Of a stretch of DNA of 64,000 bases, positions 8,033 through 16,712 are shown one piece after another. The DNA comes from Neomoorella thermoacetica (GTDB lineage: Bacteria > Bacillota > DSM-521 > Neomoorellales > Neomoorellaceae): contig NZ_MDDC01000012.1 of assembly GCF_001875325.1 (NCBI RefSeq), forward strand, positions 1 to 64,000, read 5' to 3'. Both the position numbers and the translations under genes were made by a program. How positions within the stretch are numbered: the stretch's first letter is position 1; each line of letters opens with the position of its first letter. The notes beneath the pieces were generated by a model. It saw nothing but the letters and a program-made list of their open reading frames with translations. It ran no database searches and was not told the origin of the DNA.

Positions 8033-9094
8033 TTACTTTTTCTGCTGTTCTTCCTTCTTGGGCTGTTCCTTGGGAAGCTCTATTTTCAGGCTGCCGCTGG
8101 CTATCGCCTGCCGGGCTTTTTCCACGGCGTCTTTGGCTTCCTGCGGTATCTTATCGGCCAGCTTGGGGTTATATTTCAGGCCCAGGGTACCGTCGGCGGT
8201 GGACAGCACCAGGTGCTGGCCGCCAAGAATCCCCTGCTGCCTTAATTCGATCATTTTGGTGACTACCTTTTCCCATTGATAAAACTGGGCGGCCAGGACC
8301 GTATCAGGGGCTATGCTGGATTGATCCATATCGGTGGACAGCCAGTACTTGCCGCTGCGCCCGGCCACCGCCCGTATGGCCCCCACGGCCTGCTGGGAAG
8401 AACCCGTTAGAATGTCGGCGCCGGCGTCCATGTGCACCTTGGCCAGTTCTCCCGCACCTACGATATCGTTAAAGGAACCGGTGTAGGCAATGCGGACTTT
8501 GACTTCAGGTTTGGCGGCCGCCACGCCCTGCTGGAAGCCGTAGTTGTACTTGATGGCATCCCCGGATTCTACCGGGCCTACAATTCCCGTAATCCCGGAT
8601 TTGGTCATTTTGGCTGCCAGTATCCCCAATAGATACCCGCCTTCCTGGGCCTGGGGGTCGTAGGCAAAGATGTTGGGCGCTGTCTGGAACCCGGTCCCAT
8701 AAGCAAAGGTGGTCTTGGGAAAATCGGCCGCGATCTCTTGCAGCACGCTCTGGTACTGGGCGCCGTGGGCGATCACAATGTCATACCCCTGGCTGGCATA
8801 TTGACGTATGGCCGCCCCGGCGTCGACGGCGTTGCCCAGCCTTTCGCTCACGGCAATCTCTACCTTATCTTTACCCATTTTCTCCTGCACGGCTTTCAGG
8901 CCTTCATACATGGACTGGCTCCAGGCCATATCGTCCACCGTGCTGGGCAGGACCAGGGCGATGCGTACCTTCTCCGGCTTCTTTTCCTGCCCTTCTTTCG
9001 CCGTATCGGCTGCCGGTTTGCTGCCGCAGGCGGCCAGGGTGGCCAGCAGCATGACAGCCGCCAGGATAGTTAAGATTCTCTTCCATTTCTTCAT
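8033..9094 (-). CDS. BMP-family substrate-binding lipoprotein
   Basis: About 353 residues. A lipoprotein signal peptide MKKWKRILTILAAVMLL ends in the lipobox LAACGS, so the mature protein starts at a lipid-modified Cys on the outer face of the membrane. The body reads as a Med/PnrA basic membrane protein: VRIALVLPSTVDDMAWSQSMYEGL, VIAHGAQYQSVL, FAYDPQAQEGGYLLGILAAKM, and ADILTGSSQQAVGAIRA. A longer frame opens at 9124, but the ATG at 9094 has AGGGGG nine bases upstream and begins the signal peptide. Family members bind purine nucleosides. The Lys/Glu/Gln-rich tail (KEEQQKK) is unusual but not informative. Confidence 0.92.
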   Translation of the reverse strand: MKKWKRILTILAAVMLLATLAACGSKPAADTAKEGQEKKPEKVRIALVLPSTVDDMAWSQSMYEGLKAVQEKMGKDKVEIAVSERLGNAVDAGAAIRQYASQGYDIVIAHGAQYQSVLQEIAADFPKTTFAYGTGFQTAPNIFAYDPQAQEGGYLLGILAAKMTKSGITGIVGPVESGDAIKYNYGFQQGVAAAKPEVKVRIAYTGSFNDIVGAGELAKVHMDAGADILTGSSQQAVGAIRAVAGRSGKYWLSTDMDQSSIAPDTVLAAQFYQWEKVVTKMIELRQQGILGGQHLVLSTADGTLGLKYNPKLADKIPQEAKDAVEKARQAIASGSLKIELPKEQPKKEEQQKK

Positions 9095-9139
9095 ACCATA
9101 GATCCCCCTTCTTAAATTTACCATGTTAAAATACTGCTT

Positions 9140-10075
9140 TTACCCCCGGGTCCCGCGTTCGTAGGGCCTGCCCAGGGCCGCAGGCGCCCAGACGCGGCCG
9201 AAGGATACAGCCAGGGCCATTATTGTGATTACATACGGCAGGATTACCGCCAGCTCGTAGGGCACGCTGATGCCCAGCACCTGCACCCACTGCTGGAAGG
9301 AATCCGCCATACTGAAAAGCAGCGAGCCGGCCAGGATGCCCAGGGGGCTCCAGCGGCCGAAGTAAACCAGGGCTACGGCAATAAACCCCCTGCCGGCAGT
9401 TATATAGTCGGCATACATGTTGGCCTGCCCCACCGTGAGATAGGCTCCCGCCAGGCCCGCCATCATGCTCCCCAGGACCAGGCACTGGTAACGGATGCCG
9501 TCAACGCTGACACCCAGGTTATCGGCCGCTTCCGGGGTAGTACCTACCGCCCTGACCTTCAGCCCCCAGGTGGTTTTATAGAGAACGACCCAGGAGATGG
9601 GGACCAGAATATAAGCCAGGTACACAAGCCAGTTGTGGTTGAAAAATATGGTCCCAATATAGGGGATATCCCCCAGCCCGGGAATTTTAACAGGCCGCAA
9701 TCCCTCAATGGTGGTTATGGCTCCTACGTACAGCCGGAAGAGCAGCCCGGATAGCCCCCAGCCGAACATATACAGACCGATGCCGCTTATACCCTGCTCG
9801 GCCTTGAAGGTTATGCTCACTATGCCCATGAGCAGGCCCATCAGGGCACCGGTAATTAAACTGATAAGTATACCGAGATAAATATTGCCGGTTCGCCAGG
9901 TTACGAAAAATCCCATAAAGGCTCCCATGAGCATAATACCTTCAATACCGAGGTTGTACACTCCTGAGCGCTAGGTAAACATTTCACCCAGGGCCGCCAG
10001 TAAAAAGGGGGTAGCCAGGCGAATTCCCGTAGCCAGTATGCCAACTATTAGTCCTTGACTGATTAAATCTTCCAT
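9140..10075 (-). pseudogene. ABC permease (YufQ-like) with in-frame TAG
   Basis: The second permease of the operon. True start is the ATG at 10075, which overlaps the stop of the upstream permease by one base (TAATG). From there the protein reads MEDLISQGLIVGI, RLATPFLLAALGEMFT, then TAG (9973-9971), then RSGVYNLGIEGIMLMGAF and on to the normal end at 9140. Family members have Gln at the stop position, so a single CAG-to-TAG change explains it. The downstream part alone (273 residues from a GTG at 9961) lacks the first helix. Either the transporter is crippled, the stop is read through, or this is a sequence error. Everything else in the frame is intact, so the change is recent. Confidence 0.85.
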
Positions 10076-11208
10076 TATATTCCAGTCCCTGCCTCCTTTG
10101 TTTTTTCAGAACGGGGAGAGATATACCGGGGAAATATGCGCCTCAACAATTCAGGTTTCCGTAGCAGGAGGTCGCTGGATACGACAAACAGGATGACGAG
10201 GCCCTGGATAGCCATAACTATGGCCGCCGGCACGTGAACGGCACGCTGCATCATGTCGGCCCCTAAGATAAGGGCGCCTATCAGGATGGCGGCCGGTATG
10301 GTGCCCAGGGGATGGAGGCGTCCGAAAAGGGCCGCTACGATCCCGCTGAACCCGTACCCGGCCGAAAGGGATTCCATGGCGCGATGGTGGACTCCCAGCA
10401 CTTCCACCGCCCCCGCCAGGCCGGCCAGGGCACCGGCCAGGGCGATGGCCAAAATAAGGTAAAATTCTACCCTGATTCCGCCGTAACGTGCGGCCTCCGG
10501 CCCCGCGCCGACGGCCCGCATACGGTAGCCGATGGTTGTGCGCCAGAGAAAAATATATACCAGAACGGCCAGGACAAGCGCCAGGATAAAGCCGGCATGC
10601 AAGCGCATACCCGGCACCAGACGGGCCAGCCAAACCTGCCTGGGCACCAGGCCTGTCTGGGGCACGCCGGTACCATAGACAACCTCCTGGGGGTCGATCA
10701 ACGGTCCCCTGATCAGGTAAAGGTAGAGCTGCAGGGCGATCTGGTTCAGCATGACGGTGCTCAAGATTTCATTCACCGCCAGGCGGGCTTTTAACCAGCC
10801 GGCGATGCCGCCCCATATGCCGCCGGCCACACAGCCGGCCAGCAGGACCAGGGGTAAAAGTATAACTTCAGGCCAGCCGGGGAGAGCCAGGGCTACGGCG
10901 GCGGCCGTTACAGCCCCAACGAGTATTTGCCCCTCCCCGCCGATGTTGAGGATACCGCTGCGGAAAGATATGACTATACCCAGACTCACTAAAAGCAAAG
11001 GAGTAGCGCGCACCAGGGTTTCTGTGATGCCGAATTCGCTGCCTGTGGGGCCGGCGAACATAACGCTGTAAGCCTTTATGGGGTCCGACCCGGCTATAAT
11101 CAAAAGCACAGCGCCCACCATCAGGGCGCCTGCTAAAGCACCCAGCAGGATTAACGTTTGCACAAGCCACGATTTAGCTGTTTGATTATTCACACGTCCA
11201 CTTCCCAT
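10075..11208 (-). CDS. ABC permease, nucleoside/BMP type (YufP-like)
   Basis: 377 residues with about eight to ten membrane segments. It opens with a short cytoplasmic arm, then WLVQTLILLGALAGALMVGAVLLII, the family motif ALVRATPLLLVSLGIVISFRSG-like around residue 70, and LNIGGEGQILVGA. It is the first gene of a four-gene operon (permease, permease, binding protein, ATPase), an order different from the common binding-protein-first layout. An ANTAR-like leader with terminator lies 210-270 bases upstream. The pair of permeases should form the heterodimeric membrane channel. Confidence 0.92.
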   Translation of the reverse strand: MGSGRVNNQTAKSWLVQTLILLGALAGALMVGAVLLIIAGSDPIKAYSVMFAGPTGSEFGITETLVRATPLLLVSLGIVISFRSGILNIGGEGQILVGAVTAAAVALALPGWPEVILLPLVLLAGCVAGGIWGGIAGWLKARLAVNEILSTVMLNQIALQLYLYLIRGPLIDPQEVVYGTGVPQTGLVPRQVWLARLVPGMRLHAGFILALVLAVLVYIFLWRTTIGYRMRAVGAGPEAARYGGIRVEFYLILAIALAGALAGLAGAVEVLGVHHRAMESLSAGYGFSGIVAALFGRLHPLGTIPAAILIGALILGADMMQRAVHVPAAIVMAIQGLVILFVVSSDLLLRKPELLRRIFPRYISPRSEKTKEAGTGI

Positions 11209-11416
11209 TAATTTAAGGTTAAAATTTTAATGTAAGTGCTAATATATTCTACTTAGTTATCTTTATTCCTGCTAAACTATAGGATAACGTCTAAAATAAT
11301 TTTTGCTGGAAATAACCCTGGCGGAGATGCGAGCGGCAGGCTTTATCGAAGGCAGCCCGTTCCAATTTTGAAGGAAGGATGCCGGGAGGCCGCCTTCAGT
11401 TTTCCTTAGCAACGGC
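11209..11416. other. Leader between attenuator and ABC operon
   Basis: AT-rich next to the gene, with no supported ORF. It is the downstream part of the operon leader, after the candidate ANTAR attenuator at 11417-11477. An inverted sequence around 11380-11400 is not a clear terminator. Confidence 0.5.
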
Positions 11417-11477
11417 AAAAATAAAGCCATCTATCTTGCAATAGATGGCTGCTTTGCCTGTAAGCTTCCTTGCTTAC
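11417..11477 (-). promoter_or_regulatory. ANTAR-type dual-hexaloop leader with terminator, ABC operon
   Basis: On the minus strand, in order: P1, a perfect 6-bp stem GTAAGC/GCTTAC with loop AAGGAA (11460-11477); one-base linker; P2, GGC/GCC with loop AAAGCA (11447-11458); terminator, 10-bp stem AGCCATCTAT/ATAGATGGCT (11425-11450) followed by TTATTTTT. The 3' side of P2 is the start of the terminator's 5' arm, so they exclude each other. Both loops have A1 and G4, as in the amt leader, and the two P2 loops differ at one base. I infer shared control of ammonium and nucleoside uptake by an ANTAR protein encoded elsewhere. Confidence 0.65.
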
Positions 11478-11540
11478 CTCTCAAGTTGCGTTTCATTATA
11501 ACCTCCCGCGCTACTTATGTCAATAGGCGGAAAACTTATG

Positions 11541-11637
11541 TGTTACCGGACTGTGATATTGTCACCCTGTAAGCGGACGACATTTTCTCGGTCCCGTTAA
11601 GGCCATTTTGGGGTGTTATTTTCACTGTCCCTTGACA
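11541..11637. repeat. 97-bp MITE-like element with inverted ends
   Basis: The left end TGTTACCGGACTGTGA and the inverted right end TGTCAAGGGACAGTGA match at 12 of 16 bases. The element carries no ORF. A 34-base part (11545-11578) is identical to 6192-6225. Ends starting TGT and internal repeated segments suggest a non-autonomous derivative of an IS21-like element. No clear target duplication was seen. Confidence 0.6.
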
Positions 11638-11736
11638 GCTAAAAAATTTTGACTACACCCGCTATTACAGGCTAAAATATATTCAAATTGGTCACCGCAG
11701 CCGGCAGCGGCGGTAGCGTTTAAATTATGGCTTTAA

Positions 11737-12096
<360 letters not shown>

Positions 12097-12167
12097 ATGG
12101 CGCCCTCTACCCATGAACTTGCTGTCGCCGGGGTATACTAGATTTGATTGACAGCAAGGGAGTGGGC

Positions 12168-12665
12168 ATGATGGACGATGCTTCTTTACGGGAAAAGGTG
12201 CGGCAAACCTTGCGCGAGGACAAGGACCTGCGCGGTTACGGCCTCAACGCCGACGTGGTGGCGGGCGAGGTTCAGCTCCAGGGTATCGTCGATACCCTGA
12301 GGGAGAAGGAGCGGGCCGAAAGGCTGGTGCGGCAGGTTCCGGGGGTGAAAGGGGTGGCCAATGCCGTGGCTATCAGCACCGACGGGGCCGTCCGGGACGA
12401 GGATGTGACCATGGAGGTCAACGAGGAGCTGGATCAGGACCCGCGGGTCGACCTGCGCCATATAGGCGCTGAAAGCGTCGACGGCCACGGTACAGTAGTC
12501 TTAAAGGGCCGGACGGACGATCCCGCCGAACTGGAAGCGGCCCGGGAGGCGGCAGCTAAAGCCCGGGGCGTGACCAGGGTGGTGAGCCAGGTTAAGGTAG
12601 GGGAAGAGGCAATGAGCCTGGAGGATATTTTCCACCGCCAGGTGAACAACGATAGGGAAGATTAA
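12168..12665 (+). CDS. BON-domain protein
   Basis: About 165 residues with two BON modules: residues about 4-68 (LREKVRQTLRED...GEVQLQGIVDTLREKERAERLV...GVKGVANAV) and about 75-145 (VTMEVNEELDQDP...GHGTVVLKGRTDDPAELEAAREAA). BON domains bind membranes or phospholipids and occur in stress-related proteins; no signal peptide is visible, so it is probably cytoplasmic. The ATG at 12168 has AAGGGAG five bases before it, better than the upstream start at 12144. It is followed by a terminator. Specific role unknown. Confidence 0.8.
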   Translation: MMDDASLREKVRQTLREDKDLRGYGLNADVVAGEVQLQGIVDTLREKERAERLVRQVPGVKGVANAVAISTDGAVRDEDVTMEVNEELDQDPRVDLRHIGAESVDGHGTVVLKGRTDDPAELEAAREAAAKARGVTRVVSQVKVGEEAMSLEDIFHRQVNNDRED

Positions 12666-12667
12666 GG

Positions 12668-12712
12668 TTGAGAACCGTGGGCGGATTTCCCCCCCACGGC
12701 TCAATTTATATT
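12668..12712 (+). terminator. Terminator after the BON gene
   Basis: Hairpin with outer arms TTGAG/CTCAA and inner arms CCGTGGG/CCCACGG (12668-12681 and 12693-12704, two-base bulge) followed by TTTATATTTATT. Confidence 0.7.
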
Positions 12713-12778
12713 TATTGCCGTTTTGCCTGGACGATATTAAAATATTATCAAGAAATAAAGACGGAAGCAGGTGATATG

Positions 12779-13024
12779 ATGACGTGGGAAGAAGTAAGAA
12801 GGCTTTTCCCAAATAAATATATACAAGTAGAGATATTAAAATCCCACCCTGAAGGTAATAAAGAAGTAGTTGAAGAGGTAGCAATAAAGCGTATTATAAA
12901 AGATCCCCAAGAAGCCACCCATACATTGATAAGGAGCAAGGGGAAGACGTTAGTTTACCATACTAGCAATGAGAAGTTTGAATTGGAAGTAAGGACCAGG
13001 TCTGGCCTCAGAGGGGTAATTTGA
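12779..13024 (+). CDS. Unrecognised small protein paired with a retropepsin-like gene
   Basis: 81 residues (MTWEEVRRLFPNKYIQVEIL...). Codon use is richer in A and T than in the neighbouring genes. AGGTG sits five bases before the ATG at 12779. The stop codon overlaps the TTG start of the next gene (TTGA), so the two are coupled. The product is predicted soluble with alternating strands and charged helices; I do not recognise a family. The tight link to the aspartic-protease-like gene suggests it is its partner, regulator or substrate. A much longer start at 12668 would be read from the preceding terminator and is unlikely. Confidence 0.65.
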   Translation: MTWEEVRRLFPNKYIQVEILKSHPEGNKEVVEEVAIKRIIKDPQEATHTLIRSKGKTLVYHTSNEKFELEVRTRSGLRGVI

Positions 13025-13413
13025 TTATGCGGGTCGAGTATCGCGAGGGGTTGCTTTTCGTTTCCATCTCTGTCACGTATAAAGAGAAGACAAAGGTAAT
13101 TGATAATATCGTTATTGATACTGGTGCCGCGCATTATATTATATCATCGGATGTTGTCGGAGATTTGGGAATAGTCTTTACGCAAGGAGACCCGGTTGTA
13201 ATCAGTTATGGAGTTGGCGGAAGACAATACGCCTTTGTCAAAAAGGTTGATCGAGTGGCTTTTGGAGGTTTTAGCATCAGTGATTATAGTATAGATTTTG
13301 GGCTGATCGACCCTGACAATAAAATCAATGGGCTTTTAGGCCTTGATTTACTTATGCAAGCAGGTGCGATACTTGATTTAAAAAAATTGCGGCTCGCTTT
13401 CAATGAGGGGTAA
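13021..13413 (+). CDS. Retropepsin-like aspartic protease
   Basis: 130 residues. The retropepsin signature is clear: a strand then NIVIDTGAAHYIIS (catalytic Asp about residue 33), a flap-like SYGVGGRQYAFVKKVDRVAFGGF, and the second hydrophobic-Gly element INGLLGLDLL (residues about 106-115). Such single-domain proteins act as homodimers, each giving one Asp. No signal peptide is present, so it is likely cytoplasmic. Start is TTG at 13021 (coupled) or ATG at 13027. The 3' end overlaps the convergent radical SAM gene by 36 bases. Lower GC than its surroundings suggests acquisition. Substrate unknown. Confidence 0.75.
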   Translation: MIMRVEYREGLLFVSISVTYKEKTKVIDNIVIDTGAAHYIISSDVVGDLGIVFTQGDPVVISYGVGGRQYAFVKKVDRVAFGGFSISDYSIDFGLIDPDNKINGLLGLDLLMQAGAILDLKKLRLAFNEG

Positions 13414-15378
13414 ATAATATACCCTTGTCTCACTTCCAGGGGGACCGTAGTAAAAGAAAATCATGGTAGGGTTGTCTTCTTCCGGCCTCTCCGGGTGGCA
13501 GGGGAAGAGTTCGATAAAGCCGTGGCGGCGTAAATTTGCCGGGGATTCTTTCGCCAGCCCCGGCATATATTTTTCCATGGACCAGGGAGCGGTTATCCGC
13601 GCCATGTAGTTTGAACGCTCCTCCTCTGTCAGGGGCGAGGGCGGCATCCAGCCCGGGAAATTGCGGCTGCGGTCGCGGCAGAGGCAGTCGAATTTAAGTA
13701 GCTGGTAGAAGCGGTCCAGCTGGGCCGGCGTCAGGTTGCGGGCGCATCCTGCCCGTAACCTGACGGTGGTAGATTGTTCTGCTCCGGCGGCGGTGGTATC
13801 GCCGTAGCTGCTTATCTCAAGAATACTATCATGATAGCCCGGTAAGGGCGGTGCGGTAACCCTTGTGGCGATCCCCCGGGCCAGGTGTATGGCGAAGCAG
13901 GCCAGGTGGTTGAAGAGATCCCGCTGGCTGTGGCCCCGGCGCAGGAGGCCCCGGGCCTCCCACCAGGCGGCCAGGGCCTCGTAGAGGTCGAAGTAGCTGC
14001 CGCCAAAGGCGGTCGCGGCCAGGTAGGCAAAAGCGTGGTCAGCCAGGTGGCTGTTGCCGTAATGGCGGAGCAGGGTTTCCACGCTGTGGAGCCGGAGCAT
14101 CTCTTCGTAGGTGATGGTGCTGCTGGCTAGTACCTCGTAGGGGGGCCGGTCGAGGAAGCGGTAGCCGAATTCTCCGGCCCGGGCGCGCAGGCTCGTGCCT
14201 TTCAGGAGTTTTAGAAAGCCGAGCTGGATCTCGTGGGGTTTCAGGGCCGCTACGGCGTCGAAACTTTTGCCGACTCCTGCATAAGTCTCCCCGGGCAGGC
14301 CGGCGATGAGGTCCAGGTGCAGGCGGATGCTGCCGGCTTGCCGCAGGCGGCGGGTGCTGGCAGCCAGGCGGGTCCAGTCCTGGCGGCGATTGCAGAGGGC
14401 GTTCACCACGGCGTCGATGGTCTGGACGCCGATTTCGAACTGGAACAGGCCCGGTGGCACCCGGTCCAGGAAGGCCAGCATCTCGTCGTCCAGGCGGTCG
14501 CCGGCGATTTCAAAGTAAAAACGGGCACGGGGCCTGCGGGAGAGGAGGAACTCCCAGATGGCCAGGGCCCTCTTTTTATGGGCGTTGAAGGTGCGGTCGA
14601 CGAACTTGATCTCCCGGGCGCCAGCGGCCAGCAGGCGTTCCAGGTCGTCCCGGACGCGTTCCAGGGAGAAGTAGCGCAGGCCTTCCGTGGTGGATGAGAG
14701 GCAGAAGCTGCAGGCGAAGGGGCAGCCGCGGGAGGTTTCGTAGTATACCGTGCGCTGGCTGAGGTCGTTGCCGGCGGCGTCCAGGTCTTCCTGGTAGGGG
14801 AAGGGGATGGCGTCCAGGTCGCGGGGAGGCGGCGCCGGCGGGTTGACGACTACCTCCCCGCCCCGCCGCCAGGCCAGGCCGGGGATGGCCGCCGGGTCGG
14901 GTACGGGCCCCGGGGCAGGACTCCCCGCGGCCGGGCGGGTTTTGCAGGCGGGAAGGGGTTCCTGACGGCTCCCTGCCGGGGGGCGCTGCTGCCCGGCCAG
15001 TTGTTCCAGGAGGGCGCGGAAGGGGACTTCCCCTTCACCGGTGATCACCAGGTCGACCTGGGGGTTTTGCGCTAGAAGAGCGGCCGTGGCGAAGGAGACC
15101 TCCGGGCCGCCGCAGAGGATGGTGAGTTCCGGCCGTACTTTTTTAAGAATCGCAGCTACGGCCAGGGTGGGTTCAATGTTCCAGATATAGCAGGAGAAGG
15201 CCACCAGGTCGGGCCGGTGCCGGTAGATGGCGGCGGCGATATGTTCCGGGTGGTCGTTAATGGTGAACTCATCCAGGATAAAGGTATGGGGCAGGTCGCG
15301 GCAGCAGGCCCGCAGGTAGCGCAGGGCCAGGTTGACGTGGATGTATTTGGCGTTGAGGGCGGTTAACAGGATGCGCAA
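13378..15378 (-). CDS. B12-binding-domain radical SAM protein (DUF4080 type)
   Basis: About 666 residues. N-terminal cobalamin-binding domain: ILLTALNAKYIHVNLALRYL, DLVAFSCYIWN, ILCGGPEVSF and VDLVITGEGE. Radical SAM core with the cluster motif RGCPFACSFCLSS (CxxxCxxC) at about residue 225, then KFVDRTFNAHKKRA and GLPGETY. The C-terminal third is the DUF4080-type extension. Such enzymes use a 4Fe-4S cluster with SAM, and often B12, for methylation or rearrangement; substrate unknown. The TTG at 15378 has AAAGGGA upstream, and the longer frame to 15438 runs through a repeat. Context gives no pathway. Confidence 0.85.
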   Translation of the reverse strand: MRILLTALNAKYIHVNLALRYLRACCRDLPHTFILDEFTINDHPEHIAAAIYRHRPDLVAFSCYIWNIEPTLAVAAILKKVRPELTILCGGPEVSFATAALLAQNPQVDLVITGEGEVPFRALLEQLAGQQRPPAGSRQEPLPACKTRPAAGSPAPGPVPDPAAIPGLAWRRGGEVVVNPPAPPPRDLDAIPFPYQEDLDAAGNDLSQRTVYYETSRGCPFACSFCLSSTTEGLRYFSLERVRDDLERLLAAGAREIKFVDRTFNAHKKRALAIWEFLLSRRPRARFYFEIAGDRLDDEMLAFLDRVPPGLFQFEIGVQTIDAVVNALCNRRQDWTRLAASTRRLRQAGSIRLHLDLIAGLPGETYAGVGKSFDAVAALKPHEIQLGFLKLLKGTSLRARAGEFGYRFLDRPPYEVLASSTITYEEMLRLHSVETLLRHYGNSHLADHAFAYLAATAFGGSYFDLYEALAAWWEARGLLRRGHSQRDLFNHLACFAIHLARGIATRVTAPPLPGYHDSILEISSYGDTTAAGAEQSTTVRLRAGCARNLTPAQLDRFYQLLKFDCLCRDRSRNFPGWMPPSPLTEEERSNYMARITAPWSMEKYMPGLAKESPANLRRHGFIELFPCHPERPEEDNPTMIFFYYGPPGSETRVYYLPLIESEPQFF

Positions 15379-15407
15379 AGGTAGACCGTCCCTTTCTTTA
15401 GAGCCTT

Positions 15408-15449
15408 CATGGGGGCTGACGCCCCCGCCAGCTAACAATGAAATTGCAA
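15408..15449 (+). repeat. Copy 1 of a GC-hairpin repeat
   Basis: CATGGGGGCTGACGCCCCCG followed by a conserved AACAATGAAATTGCA. It matches 29761-29801 at most positions. The left half forms a GGGGGC/GCCCCC hairpin. Both copies lie in intergenic DNA. Function unknown. Confidence 0.5.
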
Positions 15450-15493
15450 GTCTATTTTCGGAGAAGAAGCCAGAAGGTACCCGGCATATTGGT

Positions 15494-16666
15494 TTACATT
15501 GCAGTAGCTTCGGGCTCCACCGTCAGGATTTCTAGATTGGCCAGGCACTCCTCGACGAGCTCCGCCACGGCCAGGTTCCTTTCGGCCGCCTCCACCCGGG
15601 CCAGGGGCGGTTTGGTGGCCGGGTGTTTGGGGACAAAGAGGGTGCAGCAGTCTTCGTAGGGCCGGATGGAGATGTCGTAGGTGCCGATGCGGCGGGCCAC
15701 CTCGATGATCTCGCTCTTGTCCCAGGCCACCAGGGGCCGCAGGACCGGCAGGTCGACCACCTTGTTGATGACGGCCATACTCTGGAGGGTCTGGCTGGCC
15801 ACCTGGCCCAGGCTTTCTCCCGTGAGGACGGCCGGAGCATCCTCCCTGGCAGCCACTGCCCTGGCGATGCGGAACATCATGCGCCGCATGATGGTGACGT
15901 AAAACTCCTGGGGGCAGTTCTGGCGGATGGCCTTCTGGATATTGGTAAACGGGGCTACCACCAGGCGCAAAGGCCCGCCGTAGCCGGCCAGGACCCGGCA
16001 GAGGTCGATGACCTTTTCCTTGGAGCGCTCGCTGGTAAAGGGGAAGCTGTGGAAATGGAGGGCCGTGAGCTCCAGGCCCCGCTTCATACCCATGTAGCCG
16101 GCCACCGGGCTGTCGATGCCGCCGGAGATCAGGAGCAGCCCCCGGCCGGTGACCCCTACGGGCAGGCCGCCCGGCCCGGGGATGATGCGGGAGTAGATAT
16201 AGGCCCCTTCGTCGCGGATTTCCACGTGGATGACCCGGCCGGGATGGTGAACGTCTACCCGCTGGCCCTGGCTGTGGGTCAGGAGATAGGCCCCCACCTC
16301 CTGGTTGACCTCCGGTGAGGTGAGGGGAAAGCGTTTATTGGGTCGCTGGGTCTGGACCTTAAAGGTGGTGCCGGGGGAATCCTTTAAGACGGCCAGGGCG
16401 GCTTTTTTGATGGCTTCCAGCTCCAGGGGAGCTGTGGCTACCGGGCTCATGGAGATGATGCCGAAGACCCGCTGCAGGCGCCGGGCTACGGCTTCCAGGT
16501 CGTCATGCAGGTCAACGAAGACGCGGCCGAAGGTCTTGCGCATCCGGCGGGGCGGCAGGCCGGCCAGGGCCCGGCGCATGTTGTCCAGGAGTTTATCTTC
16601 AAAGTAAGGGCGGTTGTTGCCCTTGAGGCTGATCTCGCCGTAACGGACTAATAAAGATGTATACAT
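15494..16666 (-). CDS. thiI: tRNA 4-thiouridine/thiamine sulfurtransferase
   Basis: 390 residues. Order: N-terminal ferredoxin-like part (YGEISLKGNNRPYFEDKL), THUMP domain to about residue 165, then the PP-loop ATP-pyrophosphatase with SGGIDSPVAGYM (about residue 180) and a catalytic Cys in RPYEDCCTLFVPKHP. It adenylates U8 of tRNA and inserts sulfur; it also supplies sulfur in some thiamine pathways. The C-terminal rhodanese domain of enterobacterial ThiI is absent, as is usual in Firmicutes. GGAGG lies five bases before the ATG. The adjacent cysteine desulfurase is its likely sulfur donor, transcribed 46 bases upstream in the same direction. Confidence 0.95.
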   Translation of the reverse strand: MYTSLLVRYGEISLKGNNRPYFEDKLLDNMRRALAGLPPRRMRKTFGRVFVDLHDDLEAVARRLQRVFGIISMSPVATAPLELEAIKKAALAVLKDSPGTTFKVQTQRPNKRFPLTSPEVNQEVGAYLLTHSQGQRVDVHHPGRVIHVEIRDEGAYIYSRIIPGPGGLPVGVTGRGLLLISGGIDSPVAGYMGMKRGLELTALHFHSFPFTSERSKEKVIDLCRVLAGYGGPLRLVVAPFTNIQKAIRQNCPQEFYVTIMRRMMFRIARAVAAREDAPAVLTGESLGQVASQTLQSMAVINKVVDLPVLRPLVAWDKSEIIEVARRIGTYDISIRPYEDCCTLFVPKHPATKPPLARVEAAERNLAVAELVEECLANLEILTVEPEATAM

Positions 16667-16712
16667 GTACTACCTCCGGAAATATGGTTCCACTAAATTA
16701 GACAATGTGGGC

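Noticed and set aside
14233-14697. 154-residue open frame opposite the radical SAM gene
   Set aside because: Shadow of the GC-rich coding strand; no recognisable protein.
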